A DNA stretch of 64,000 nucleotides from Pseudomonadota bacterium. Its GTDB lineage: Bacteria; Bdellovibrionota; UBA1018; CAIMNF01. The stretch lies in contig JAIXOQ010000005.1 in NCBI GenBank assembly GCA_027486675.1, positions 186,001-250,000 on the forward strand, read 5' to 3'. The notes under the pieces are model-generated. The model was not told the DNA's origin. It made no database searches and was given only the letters and a program-made list of their open reading frames with translations. Below, one piece after another: positions 36,623 to 46,301 of this stretch (its first letter is position 1; every line of letters starts with the position of its first letter). Made by a program: the position numbers and the translations under genes.

Positions 36623-37590
36623 ATTGCGTAATGAACCGAAAGAATTCGGAATTGATGCTTAAAGGTGCGGTAGTTTGGGAACGTTTTAAAAATCAAAGTG
36701 GCTTCCGTTTTGACACGTGGCTCTACCGAATAAATCAAACTCCCGCCCGCGCGAAATATATTGGATAACCCAAGACCCGCTCCGGCACTGGTGCTGCTCA
36801 CTTGATAGGTCCGTCGGTGGTAATTGGAAGAAACGTGTTTCAGAATCCTCGGGCGATCTACGCTCCCGTAATTATCAGAAATGGTGACTGCAAAATAATG
36901 CCCATCAAACCCTAGACTCATCATCACTTCGTCCTGACCGGCAAGCTTTCGCTCTACACTGCGGGATGTCAGCGAATAAAGGGGCTTACCGAACTCATCC
37001 ACTGGCGCATCAAACAGCGCATTCATGATGAGTTCATCTACCGCATTTGCGATTAAATTCGCCACACGGCCGCGAAATTGCGCTGCAAAAAGATACTTCC
37101 GCACAGCCTCCACGGCATCTAACTTCATTTTCGTATTCTGAAGACTCGCCTGCTGGATCTTCGTTCCTTCATTGAGGAACTTACCTATATTGAAATTAGC
37201 CTCTTCGGACCCCTTGATAAACCGTGAATAAAAATCGGATTGAAACACGGTTTCTTCCAGATAACGCTTAGAAAAATTTGCGAAAAGGGGACTTAAGGTG
37301 AGGTCGCGTTGTTCAGATAATTCCTGATCCGCCAGAAGGTAAAGTTTTTGTGGGTGGATGCGATCTGAGAAAAGCCCAATGGAACGTTGGATCTCGGCCT
37401 CAAAAGCCTTAAAGCGCTTGCCATTGCCCACATCAAAGAAAATCGCCGTGGGACTTCGATTCACAAATGCAGCGATGCATTTGACTGGATCAGGCTCAAC
37501 GACAAGGCTAGCCCCGGTGAGCTGGGCCACCTCAGCGGCAAATTGAGCATCCTCGGGACGCTCCGATACGAGCAGAATCTCTTTAGCCAT
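36619..37590 (-). CDS. Response-regulator-like/HATPase protein, partner-switching type
   Basis: 323 residues. The N-terminus (about 1-115) resembles a degenerate receiver domain (AKEILLVSERPED at the start, AIFFDVGN at the middle), then a linker, then a GHKL ATPase: AVDELIMNALFDA (N box), VTISDNYGSVD (G1) and GAGLGLSNIFRAGGSLI (G2). No histidine-phosphotransfer domain is visible, so this is unlike a sensor kinase and closer to an anti-sigma or SpoIIAB-like ATPase. It starts six bases after the STAS gene, its likely partner. Confidence 0.78.
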   Translation of the reverse strand: MAKEILLVSERPEDAQFAAEVAQLTGASLVVEPDPVKCIAAFVNRSPTAIFFDVGNGKRFKAFEAEIQRSIGLFSDRIHPQKLYLLADQELSEQRDLTLSPLFANFSKRYLEETVFQSDFYSRFIKGSEEANFNIGKFLNEGTKIQQASLQNTKMKLDAVEAVRKYLFAAQFRGRVANLIANAVDELIMNALFDAPVDEFGKPLYSLTSRSVERKLAGQDEVMMSLGFDGHYFAVTISDNYGSVDRPRILKHVSSNYHRRTYQVSSTSAGAGLGLSNIFRAGGSLIYSVEPRVKTEATLIFKTFPNYRTFKHQFRILSVHYAI

Positions 37591-37596
37591 TCCGCC

Positions 37597-38061
37597 TCAA
37601 TCTTGTAGGAAGTATAAAAATTCTTCTGGATCATCATCAAATGTGGCGCCACAGTCTTCGCGCTCACATTTTACTTTGGGTACTTCAAGGCCGTTCGCCT
37701 TAAGTTCTGCTGTCTTCACCGAGGCAACAAACTCTTTTGAACATTTGTTGCATCCATAGGGCAACAAAACAGAGACGACTTCGCCACCGCAAGCGAAATT
37801 GGAAATCATATTGAGCTGTTCAATCAGGGGGTGCGGGAGGTCTAGGAACTTAAAAGCTCGACCCGTGGATTTCAACCCTTGGAAGTACCTAATCCAAGTT
37901 TTGACCCCCACCGAATTGATCCGGGTAACACCCTTACAATTCACCGATAGAACGCCAGTGAATTCCCCAAACAACTGAGAAAGATCAACGCTTTCCTCAA
38001 TTGTTCCTGCAAGCTTAACTACGGTGCCCTCGGGGCCATCTTCACGATCAACCTGAACCAC
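37597..38061 (-). CDS. STAS-domain protein with a C-terminal zinc-binding tail
   Basis: 154 residues from a GTG with AAGGAG seven bases upstream. Residues about 10-100 look like a STAS fold (TVVKLAGTIEESVDLSQLF, GVLSVNCKGVTRINSVGVKTWIRYF), where the serine in NSVG is in the position of the phosphorylated serine of anti-anti-sigma factors. After it comes CNKCSKEF and CEREDCGATF, giving a CxxC plus CxxxxC set that could hold zinc. The C-terminus is acidic. The HATPase gene follows at six bases. Confidence 0.8.
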   Translation of the reverse strand: MVQVDREDGPEGTVVKLAGTIEESVDLSQLFGEFTGVLSVNCKGVTRINSVGVKTWIRYFQGLKSTGRAFKFLDLPHPLIEQLNMISNFACGGEVVSVLLPYGCNKCSKEFVASVKTAELKANGLEVPKVKCEREDCGATFDDDPEEFLYFLQD

Positions 38062-38128
38062 GAAAGTTCTCCTTCCGCCTCGCTTGTATTAGTCTAGCCT
38101 TTAAAGGTCACTGTTTGAAAGGATCCCT

Positions 38129-40735
38129 ATGAGCCAAGTTCACCCGATTGAAGAGTTGCGTCTATCCAATGGCATCCCTGTCGTCCTCGCGCATTTAGAC
38201 GGTTATGTGGGTACCTTCCACTGGTGGGTTTGCGCCGGGAGCACCGATGAAAAGCCTGGGGAGGAAGGATTTGCCCATTTCTTAGAGCACATGCTCTTTA
38301 AGGATGCCGCAGCAAAAGAGACGGGTAAGAACTCGACCGGTGAAACGGCACGGGCCATTGAATCCCTAGGCGGCGACATCAATGCGTACACCTCTTTTGA
38401 TCAGACCGTCTACCACGTCACTTGTGCGGAAGCCCATTGGGAGCGTGTGATCGATGTATTCGGGAAAATGGCGGCACCGCAAAGGTTTCTAAAATCCGAC
38501 TTCGAGCGTGAACGCGAAGTGATCCTGGAAGAACTGCGTAAGGGTTTAGACTCTCCGGAACGGCAGATCTATGAATCCCTCTTTTCTGCGACCTACAGCA
38601 AACACCCTTATGGGCGCACCGTTATTGGATTTAGGAAGACTTTGGAAGCCGCAACGGTCGGGAAGCTGGAAGCCTTCTACCGCCGCAACTACGTGTCCGA
38701 GCGCATGGGCATTGTACTCGTCGGGCCGATCTTCGACGAAAAGGGCCTCCGCAGAAAATCCATTCTTAAAGTTTTAGAAAAACGCTTTGGAAAGGGCGCA
38801 ATTCCTGCCAAAAAAGGAGAACGTAATGCACGCCCGATCGAAGCGGCCGTAAGGAAAAGCCCTAAATACTTAAGCAAACCCTTTGATGTGAAGACCCCAG
38901 AGTTTGCGCTTTCTTTCCGTGTTCCCGACATTCACCACGACGCGATGCCAGCACTTGAGGTCTTGGCAGGCGTTCTAGGCATGGGTGAGTCTGCTCGTCT
39001 GCATCAGCGCCTTTTTGAAGAGCAAAAACTTTGTACCGATGTCAGCGCCAGCCTTTATGTTCCACAAGATCCAGGAATGTTTCTCTTGTCGATGGATCTG
39101 AAGAACACCTCGGACGGCACAAAAGCCGTCGCTGCCCTTGCCGAACAAGTTCGGGACATGAAAACCAACTTGGTGACGGATACCGAAGTCGAGCGCGTGA
39201 TTGCAAACATTGAAAGCGAGCGCACTTACTCGACCCAGTCTGTAGATGGCTTGGCGAATCGCATCGGTTATCTCAGGTTTATTTTAGGCGATCTGAAATT
39301 TGATCAGACTTACTTAGACCGGGTGCGCGCTGTAGCGCCCCATGATCTGCGAAATGTTGCACGGGAATACCTCACCTTAGAGAGATCGAGCGGTGTGTTT
39401 CTACAACCGAAAGATGAAAAACCATTTGAATGGCCAACGGTTGACTTCGGTACGAATGAAATGCCAAAAGTGCTCAAATCTAAGACAAAAGTTTTAGGCA
39501 AGACAGCGGAGGTCATTATCCGTCCGAGCGGCATGAAGGTCGTTCATTTTGAGCGACCAGGAACTGCAATCGCTTCGGTGCACGTGTCGGCCTTAGGTGG
39601 CTTACGGTTAGAGGCCTTAAAAGGGATGGACACCATCGGCGCAAGCCACATGATGGCGCAAACCTGGACCCGCGGTTCACGCTCTATGTCCGCGCGCGAC
39701 ATCGCTGCAAAATTTGAAGCACGCGCCTCAAGCATTGATGCGTTTTCAGGAAGAAATACCGTTGGAATGAGCTTCACTTGCATCAAACGAGACTGGAAAG
39801 ATCTACAAGGCTCTTTCATCGACGTGCTTGCGAATCCTACATTTCCAAAGGATGAAATCGCTCTCAATCGTTCCGTGATTGAAGACCAAATTCGGTCTAT
39901 GGACAATCACTCCAGCCAAGTTTGCACACGGAACTTCCTTGAAAACTTGTACGAAAAACATCCCTACGGACGTTCCCAACTTGGGAAGTTAGAAAACGTT
40001 GCGCATCACGGACATGAGCGTTTAAGTGCACTACATTCGGAGTGGATCCATCCTTCGCGTTTGTCGGTGTCGGTTGCAGGTGGCGTAAATGAGTCAGAGT
40101 TGAATCATTTCATCGAGTCGCTAGAAGCTGCACTCCCCCATGGAAAGGGTGCTCCTATTCCGCAAATCCCAGGGGAAAGCGCACTGCCTGCGCCTCGCTG
40201 GGCCTATTCACAGTATGGCCGCGAGCAAACTCATATCTTAGTCGGCGGACTTGGAATCTCCATGTTCGACCCAAGACGTTATGCTTTAAAGATTCTGACT
40301 GGAATTTTAGGCGGGCAAAGTGGACGTTTGTTCATTGAACTGCGTGAAAAGAAGAGCCTGGCCTACAGCGTTGCACCTCTTCACATGGAGGGCATGGAAT
40401 CAGGTTATGTCGGTACCTACATCGCCTGCGCACCTGAAAAGAAAGATGAAGCCTTGGCTGGCATCCAAGAGGTCTTAGAAAAGTTTGGTGCAAAGGGACC
40501 AACGCCTAAAGAAATGGAACGCGCAAAGAATTACCTCCTGGGGCAGCGCGCGATGGAACTCCAAACCACCTGGTCCATCGCAAGTCTTCATGGTTTAGAG
40601 GCGCTTTATGCGGGCGTTATTGAATCGGAAGAGCAATTTAGAAAGTCCGTCGCGGGTGTAAAAGCGAAGGAAGTGCAGAAGCTTTGCCAAGACCTAATGA
40701 TCAATGCGCCGCAGGTGACTGCAGTCGTATCTTAA
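38129..40735 (+). CDS. M16-family zinc peptidase, two-lobed
   Basis: 868 residues. Two M16 halves; the N-terminal half has the inverted zinc site HFLEH at 50-54 with the downstream glutamate expected in EVILEELRKG, so it is catalytic. The C-terminal half (from about 440) lacks HxxEH, as in the usual inactive partner. Such proteins cut short peptides in the periplasm or cytoplasm; no signal peptide is visible here, so cytoplasmic localisation is the simplest reading. The start is preceded by AAAGGAT; it is divergent from the STAS operon. Confidence 0.93.
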   Translation: MSQVHPIEELRLSNGIPVVLAHLDGYVGTFHWWVCAGSTDEKPGEEGFAHFLEHMLFKDAAAKETGKNSTGETARAIESLGGDINAYTSFDQTVYHVTCAEAHWERVIDVFGKMAAPQRFLKSDFEREREVILEELRKGLDSPERQIYESLFSATYSKHPYGRTVIGFRKTLEAATVGKLEAFYRRNYVSERMGIVLVGPIFDEKGLRRKSILKVLEKRFGKGAIPAKKGERNARPIEAAVRKSPKYLSKPFDVKTPEFALSFRVPDIHHDAMPALEVLAGVLGMGESARLHQRLFEEQKLCTDVSASLYVPQDPGMFLLSMDLKNTSDGTKAVAALAEQVRDMKTNLVTDTEVERVIANIESERTYSTQSVDGLANRIGYLRFILGDLKFDQTYLDRVRAVAPHDLRNVAREYLTLERSSGVFLQPKDEKPFEWPTVDFGTNEMPKVLKSKTKVLGKTAEVIIRPSGMKVVHFERPGTAIASVHVSALGGLRLEALKGMDTIGASHMMAQTWTRGSRSMSARDIAAKFEARASSIDAFSGRNTVGMSFTCIKRDWKDLQGSFIDVLANPTFPKDEIALNRSVIEDQIRSMDNHSSQVCTRNFLENLYEKHPYGRSQLGKLENVAHHGHERLSALHSEWIHPSRLSVSVAGGVNESELNHFIESLEAALPHGKGAPIPQIPGESALPAPRWAYSQYGREQTHILVGGLGISMFDPRRYALKILTGILGGQSGRLFIELREKKSLAYSVAPLHMEGMESGYVGTYIACAPEKKDEALAGIQEVLEKFGAKGPTPKEMERAKNYLLGQRAMELQTTWSIASLHGLEALYAGVIESEEQFRKSVAGVKAKEVQKLCQDLMINAPQVTAVVS

Positions 40736-40749
40736 ATCACTTTTCGTTT

Positions 40750-40777
40750 AGCTCCGTGTCACACCCGACACGGGGCT
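40750..40777 (+). terminator. Hairpin after the M16 gene
   Basis: AGCTCCGTGTC and GACACGGGGCT pair in an 11-bp stem with one mismatch across a six-base loop, 15 bp after the M16 stop. There is no T-run, so terminator function is uncertain. A shorter GTGTC-CCCCGC-GACAC hairpin sits at the equivalent position after the next gene. Confidence 0.45.
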
Positions 40778-40785
40778 AGTATCTG

Positions 40786-40880
40786 CCTTAACTTTCTTCC
40801 GTCAAAATGCCGATATCCTAAAAGATGAGGAATCTCTGGGTGGCATCGCGTATTTTTTCGTCGATGGCTTTAGCGCTTAT
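40786..40880 (+). repeat. Direct repeat, copy 1 (upstream and start of solenoid gene 1)
   Basis: This block and the one 2726 bp downstream are nearly identical over the upstream region and first codons, including the shared TATCCT at five bases before the ATG. It marks a tandem duplication of the following gene. Confidence 0.85.
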
Positions 40881-43485
40881 GCTGATCCCGGGCATCGGTT
40901 GTGGATTTGTCGCACGCACTGGGAGCGCTCTTACAGAAGTCTCTTGCGATACCAACCTTAGATTTCAAGGGGGCGATGGTACAGTCGGGAGCCCATATCA
41001 AATCTGCGCACCTGAACACTTTGAAAACCTCGGAAACACTGCTGGAGTTTATTACAAAATCACTAACGATATTGACCTCTCCACAGTCACCCGCATCGCA
41101 TCTTTCAGCGGCACTTTAGATGGAAATGGTCAGACCATCAGTGGGTATAGAGGGGCTTCAGCATTATTTGGGACCGCCACAAACATCACAATTCAGAATC
41201 TGACTATCGACGGGTTTGTTTTATCCGGTAGCGGGATTCAGTCTGCGATGATGGATAGCGCAACCAATGCGACATTCACAAACATTACTTTGCGAGACTT
41301 AACCGCGACCGGCACCAGCGACTTTGGTTTTCTGACGGGCACATGCGTGTCCTGCAATGCAGAAGATATCGCATTAGAAGACAGCACAGCCACAGGAACG
41401 GACACGCACGGTGGTCTCTTCCATATCTTATCGAACGCAACACGGGGACTCTTTCAGGGAATCACTACGGATAACGTGACCATCACTACAGACGGAGCCG
41501 CAGGAGGAATTGCCTATTCTGCGACGAATGTTGAATTCGTCGATATCACGGTCAACGCGACCATTTCTGCGCAGGGTGGTGGGCTAATAGCCTACACGTT
41601 GACTGACTCTGATGTGATCTCTGCTACAACGTCAGGAGTAATAACAGCTGATTCTGCCTGTGGAGGGATCGCTGGATCAACGAGTGGAAAGGTAAAAATC
41701 ACCCAAGCAACGAACTCTGCGGCTATTCAGTGCAGTGCCGATGATGCCGGGGGAATGGTTGGCGTCAATGCTACTGGAAGTCTTTTAGTAACCCGCTCGA
41801 CAAACTCGGGCTCTGTCTCTTGTTCATCCAACTGTGGTGGCTTCATCGGGCGAAACGTAGCTGCTTCAACTTTATCCCATGTGAAATCGACTGGATCGGT
41901 CTCTGGAGATACGTATGTTGCTGGAATTGCAGGAAGGGAATTAGGCGGCGATGGTGTTTATCTAACCCACGCAATCTCAACCGCAACCTTGTCAGGCACT
42001 TCAGAGGTATATGGCATGGTGGATGGGAATGGGAGCGCATCCATTCTGGAATCTTACTTCGATCAAACAACTGCAGGCACACTCATAGACTACGGAGCTA
42101 CACCTAAACTTTCCGCAGAAATGATCGACGCGGACACTTACTGGAGTTTTGAGAATGAGCGATTCTGGAATATTACAGACGGAGCCTTGCCGACGCTGAG
42201 AGCTCGTGACTTTGTCACTGATCACGTCAAATGTGACCCGAATAGTACTCGCACTGGAACTGGCACTGCACTCAATCCTTATGTGATCTGTGACGCAAGT
42301 CATCTGACTGCAGGCCTGTCTGGATATATGAAGATCGTGCGTGACCTGAGTCTGAATTCGGTAATCCCTTGGGTTTCTTTAGATGGGACTTCGCTCACTG
42401 AATTAGATGGCGATCATTATGTACTCAGTGGGCTTTTTGACGCGGGAGCTGCTAGTGCTCGAACTGGTTTTGTTGGACTATCCAATTCAAATGCCCGCTA
42501 TGACTCCATACATATTCATGGCGCAATCATCCAAGGGACCACAACTCGCTCTTCCATCCTCGTTGCTGGGCCCTTTGCTGGAACAATCACGGACTCAACA
42601 ACCTCAGGGTTCCTGCAGAACTTGGCCTCCGTTGCAGCGGGCGGCATCGTTGGAGATATGCAAACGGGATCGGTGACGAACTCGAAAAGTTATCTTGTCT
42701 CTACTTACCTTGGCTCATCTCCAATAGGTGGCGCGATTGGACGCATCATACCAAACGGTTCCGCCTCTGTTACCGGTGTTACAGCAACAATAAAGTTCAC
42801 TGATCCAAATAATACTGTAGGCGTAAATTCACGTGTGGGAGGACTTGTGGGTTCAGTGACTGCCACTGGTGGCAACTCTGCAACAATCACCCAATCTTCG
42901 GCATCAGGGTCTATTACTGGCCATTCATCAGAGACGCTCTCGTACATAGGCGGCATCGCAGGGATTTTTTCTGGTAACAGCAACATCAGCGTAATTGGCA
43001 CGCGAAGTTCAGTGAATATCTTGAATGGTATGACTTTTATTGGCGGGTTCACGGGCTACTTGGTTGGATCATCCATAGAGCGGTCCTCTTCGAATGGATC
43101 TGTAGAGGGAGGCGCCAATACAGGCGGCTTTGTAGGATATTCAGAGTTTGCATCCATCAACGATGCCTACTCTACGGGGAGTGTCACTTCTACCTCATCT
43201 GGAAGTGCGAGTTTTATCGCTATGGGCGAAACAAGTACCTTGATCAACCGAGCTTATGCAAGCGGAGCTGTGATAGGTCCTGGGTTTGGATTTGCGGGAG
43301 ATAAAGTAAGTTCGACCTTCTCCAACTGCTTCTTTGACACCACGACCACCACCAAAGTTTTGGATAACGGGGGCTGCACTGGCCTCACCACTGCAAATAT
43401 GTGGCTCAACTCCACTTATGCGGCGTGGGATCTCATCAATATCTGGAACCCTCCAGGGGGCACGGCCTATCCGACGCTTCGATAG
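40825..43485 (+). CDS. Large lipoprotein, GLUG-repeat/beta-solenoid type, copy 1
   Basis: 886 residues. The signal ends at PGIGC-G, giving a lipid anchor. The mature protein is Gly/Ser/Thr-rich with many repeated segments of the type GGIVGDMQTGSVTNSKSYL, GGLVGSVTAT, IGGFTGYL, GGFVGYSEFASINDAYSTGSV, close to the GLUG motif (about 26 residues) found in bacterial surface adhesins. The chain is itself duplicated: the block CDTNLRFQGGDGTVGSPYQIC ... YKITNDIDL near residue 40 recurs as CDPNSTRTGTGTALNPYVIC ... MKIVRDLSL near 470. Probably a right-handed solenoid exposed at the cell surface. Confidence 0.82.
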   Translation: MRNLWVASRIFSSMALALMLIPGIGCGFVARTGSALTEVSCDTNLRFQGGDGTVGSPYQICAPEHFENLGNTAGVYYKITNDIDLSTVTRIASFSGTLDGNGQTISGYRGASALFGTATNITIQNLTIDGFVLSGSGIQSAMMDSATNATFTNITLRDLTATGTSDFGFLTGTCVSCNAEDIALEDSTATGTDTHGGLFHILSNATRGLFQGITTDNVTITTDGAAGGIAYSATNVEFVDITVNATISAQGGGLIAYTLTDSDVISATTSGVITADSACGGIAGSTSGKVKITQATNSAAIQCSADDAGGMVGVNATGSLLVTRSTNSGSVSCSSNCGGFIGRNVAASTLSHVKSTGSVSGDTYVAGIAGRELGGDGVYLTHAISTATLSGTSEVYGMVDGNGSASILESYFDQTTAGTLIDYGATPKLSAEMIDADTYWSFENERFWNITDGALPTLRARDFVTDHVKCDPNSTRTGTGTALNPYVICDASHLTAGLSGYMKIVRDLSLNSVIPWVSLDGTSLTELDGDHYVLSGLFDAGAASARTGFVGLSNSNARYDSIHIHGAIIQGTTTRSSILVAGPFAGTITDSTTSGFLQNLASVAAGGIVGDMQTGSVTNSKSYLVSTYLGSSPIGGAIGRIIPNGSASVTGVTATIKFTDPNNTVGVNSRVGGLVGSVTATGGNSATITQSSASGSITGHSSETLSYIGGIAGIFSGNSNISVIGTRSSVNILNGMTFIGGFTGYLVGSSIERSSSNGSVEGGANTGGFVGYSEFASINDAYSTGSVTSTSSGSASFIAMGETSTLINRAYASGAVIGPGFGFAGDKVSSTFSNCFFDTTTTTKVLDNGGCTGLTTANMWLNSTYAAWDLINIWNPPGGTAYPTLR

Positions 43486-43511
43486 TGTCCCCCGCGACAC
43501 AGGTACCTAAT

Positions 43512-43606
43512 CCTTAACTTTCTTCCGTCAAAATGCCGATATCCTTAGAGATGAGGAACCTCTGGGTGGCATCGCGTATTTTTTCGTCGATGGCTTTAAC
43601 ACTTTT
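43512..43606 (+). repeat. Direct repeat, copy 2 (upstream and start of solenoid gene 2)
   Basis: Second copy of the block at 40786, offset by 2726 bp, with TATCCT conserved and a few changes in the signal-peptide codons. The CTTTCTTCCGTCAAAATGCC core upstream is unchanged. Confidence 0.85.
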
Positions 43607-46301
43607 ATTGATTGCAGGCTCCGGCTGCGCATTTGTCATTCGGACAGGCGGCACACTTACAGAAGCCTCTTGCGATACAAGCCTTAGATTTCAAGGAGGC
43701 GATGGGACTTCCTGGAATCCTTATCAAATCTGTGCCCCCGAACACTTTCAAAACCTTGGAAACACCGCAGGATTTTATTACAAACTGACCGCTGACATAG
43801 ATCTCTCCACTGTGAGCCGAATCGCTTCGTTCAGCGGCACTTTAGATGGAAATGGTCAGACCATCAGTGGGTACACCGGGACTACGGCATTATTTGGGAC
43901 CGCAACCAATATCACAATTCAGGATTTGACCGTTGATCGGTTTGTAATGTCGGGTAGCGGGATTCAGTCTGCGATGATGGATAGCGCAACAAATGCGATA
44001 TTTACTAACATCACCTTACGAAACTTAACCGCGACCGGCACTAGTGACTTTGGTTTTCTTACGGGTTCATGCGTGTCCTGCAATGCTGAAGAAATCACTT
44101 TAGAAGACAGTGTAGCGACCGGAACGGACGCTCTTGGCGGAGTTTTTAATACAATATCAAACACAACTCGCGGACTTTTTAAGGACATCACCGTAGACAA
44201 TGTGATGATCACGACAAATTTAACTGCGGGCGGAATTGTTGCTAGTGCTACGAATATCGAATTCGTGAATGTAAGTGTAAGCGCTACTATCGTTGGTGTC
44301 GGCGGTGGCCTAATCGCAAATTCGCTATCCAATTCTGATGTGATCTCCGTGGTAACTGCAGGCTCTTTTTCAGGTGACACCGACTGTGCGGGAGTCGTGG
44401 GCACGACCTCCGGATCTGAAGTAAAGATGATCCAAGTCAACAACAATGCGATCATCACGTGCTCTGGTGATAACGCAGGGGGATTAGTTGCCATGAACAC
44501 GGCAGATAGTCTCTTAGTGACGCGTTCTACAAACACAGGTCCCGTCTCTTGTTCATCCAACTGCGGCGGCTTCATAGGGCGAAACAGAACGCCCGTGACA
44601 ATAGCCCACGTAAAATCCACAGGTGCAGTGTCTGGAGATGTCGGCTACATAGCTGGGATTGTAGGACAAGAACAAGGAGGAATAGTTCTATCTCATGCAA
44701 TATCCACCGCGCGAGTTTCAGGGGTCTCAGATGTGAATGCGATGGTGGATTCTAATGGAGTCTATCGAATTTTCGAGTCCTATTTTGACCAAGTCGCAGC
44801 GACTACCTCGGGTGATGCAGGCGCCACAGCCACATCTCCCGCCGGAATGCTCGATGCCGCTACCTACTGGAGCTTCGAGGACGAAGTATTTTGGAACATC
44901 ACGGATGGATCACTGCCCACTCTCCGTACCCAAGATCTCGTGACGAACCATGTTGTTTGCGATCCCTCCATTGCCCGCGCTGGCAGCGGTACATCCGGGG
45001 ACCCCTACAGAATCTGTGACTCGAGTCACCTCACTGCTGGGTTGACGGGTTACATGAAGATCGTCCGAGATCTGAGTCTTGCGGAGGTTTCACCTTGGGA
45101 CGCACTCAGCGCGGCTGGTCTGATTGAGCTCAACGGCGACAACCGAGTGATCCTTGGAATGAATACTTCTGGTACAAGTGGAGCAACAGGACTGGTGGGC
45201 AGCTCAACTGCGGGAGCCACATACAAGTTAACCCATCTGCATGGCGGTTACGCCTCCGACGGGGCTACCCATTCCTCATTACTAGTTGCCGGGCCGCTCG
45301 TAGGGACTATTGAAGATTCAACGGTGTCCGGACTGTTATCAAACCTAGGCGGAGGCAGCGCAGGCGGATTGACAGGGAATTTAAGGCGCGGAACCATTGT
45401 CGATTCGAAAGCCTATGTCGTTGCGACTGATCTTGGAGACACAGGCTTCGGCGGGGCTGTTGGCAACATTGAATCGGACGGGACAGCGTCGCTTACACGA
45501 GTCACGGCAGCGATCAGGTTGACTGATCCAAACGATACGGGAGGAGAAAACATTGGCGGTCTTGTCGGGACAAGCACCATTGCAAATGCGCCCGATGTCG
45601 TCACGATATCGTCCTGTTCCGCATCGGGATCAATCACAGGAAACACTGCAGCCTTAGAATTTGTCGGTGGATTAGTCGGCCGCGCTGACGCGGGGACCGG
45701 TTCCTTTTCGATCGGCCAGTCTTCAAGTTCAGTCAATATCTCTTCTAGCGGAACTGATGTGGGTGGATTGGTAGGAAGAATAGCAGGCGCCACCCTCACA
45801 CGATCAGTGGCATCAGGCACTGCTGCAGGCGGTAGAAATATCGGTGGCGCTATTGGCTTCATGACCGCCGGAGCTGTTTCACGTACGTATGCGTCAGGTG
45901 ATACTACATGCACATCTTGCACATCGGGGCACGGCGGTTTTATTGGAAGGTTAGATGGGGGAACGATCGAAGATTCGTACGCATCAGGAAATGCTACAAG
46001 CACAAATGTCGGTGGATTTTTAGGGACCGGCGGGGCCGGAACCATTTCGCGCGCCTATGCAAGCGGCTTAGTCACAATCAGCGGTGGAGGCAGCGGAGGT
46101 GGATTCGCGGCATCGCAAATTGGGACAAGCTATGCAGATTGCATCTTTGATACGACCACCACAACTCAAGGCACTACTGCTGGATCCTGCACCGGTCTAG
46201 CAACTGCAGACATGCTGCTCAACGCCACCTACGCGGCGTGGGATTTCATCAACATTTGGAATCCACCCGGTGGCACGGCGTATCCAACGCTTCGGTATTA
46301 G
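43551..46301 (+). CDS. Large lipoprotein, GLUG-repeat/beta-solenoid type, copy 2
   Basis: 916 residues from ATG 43551. The first 16 residues equal those of copy 1, and the signal ends at AGSGC-A. Same layout as copy 1: two halves, each opened by CDT/CDP...GGDGT/GSGTSGDPYRIC and a KLTADIDL/KIVRDLSL motif, then tandem GGxVG repeats (GGLVGTSTI, GGLVGRADAG, GGAIGFMTAG, GHGGFIGRLDGG, GGFLGTGGAG). The C-terminal WDFINIWNPPGGTAYPTLR is almost the same in both. The stop overlaps the stop of the nitroreductase gene opposite. Confidence 0.85.
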   Translation: MRNLWVASRIFSSMALTLLLIAGSGCAFVIRTGGTLTEASCDTSLRFQGGDGTSWNPYQICAPEHFQNLGNTAGFYYKLTADIDLSTVSRIASFSGTLDGNGQTISGYTGTTALFGTATNITIQDLTVDRFVMSGSGIQSAMMDSATNAIFTNITLRNLTATGTSDFGFLTGSCVSCNAEEITLEDSVATGTDALGGVFNTISNTTRGLFKDITVDNVMITTNLTAGGIVASATNIEFVNVSVSATIVGVGGGLIANSLSNSDVISVVTAGSFSGDTDCAGVVGTTSGSEVKMIQVNNNAIITCSGDNAGGLVAMNTADSLLVTRSTNTGPVSCSSNCGGFIGRNRTPVTIAHVKSTGAVSGDVGYIAGIVGQEQGGIVLSHAISTARVSGVSDVNAMVDSNGVYRIFESYFDQVAATTSGDAGATATSPAGMLDAATYWSFEDEVFWNITDGSLPTLRTQDLVTNHVVCDPSIARAGSGTSGDPYRICDSSHLTAGLTGYMKIVRDLSLAEVSPWDALSAAGLIELNGDNRVILGMNTSGTSGATGLVGSSTAGATYKLTHLHGGYASDGATHSSLLVAGPLVGTIEDSTVSGLLSNLGGGSAGGLTGNLRRGTIVDSKAYVVATDLGDTGFGGAVGNIESDGTASLTRVTAAIRLTDPNDTGGENIGGLVGTSTIANAPDVVTISSCSASGSITGNTAALEFVGGLVGRADAGTGSFSIGQSSSSVNISSSGTDVGGLVGRIAGATLTRSVASGTAAGGRNIGGAIGFMTAGAVSRTYASGDTTCTSCTSGHGGFIGRLDGGTIEDSYASGNATSTNVGGFLGTGGAGTISRAYASGLVTISGGGSGGGFAASQIGTSYADCIFDTTTTTQGTTAGSCTGLATADMLLNATYAAWDFINIWNPPGGTAYPTLRY

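Noticed and set aside
43964-45413. Long open frames on the minus strand beneath the second solenoid gene (about 210 codons each)
   Set aside because: They are shadows of the Gly/Ser/Thr-rich repeats on the plus strand; no ribosome site, no sensible protein, and rich in Pro/Val as expected for the complement.
40736-46301. The repeat-rich region as a possible mobile element
   Set aside because: No transposase, no terminal inverted repeats and no target duplication; a tandem gene duplication explains it.
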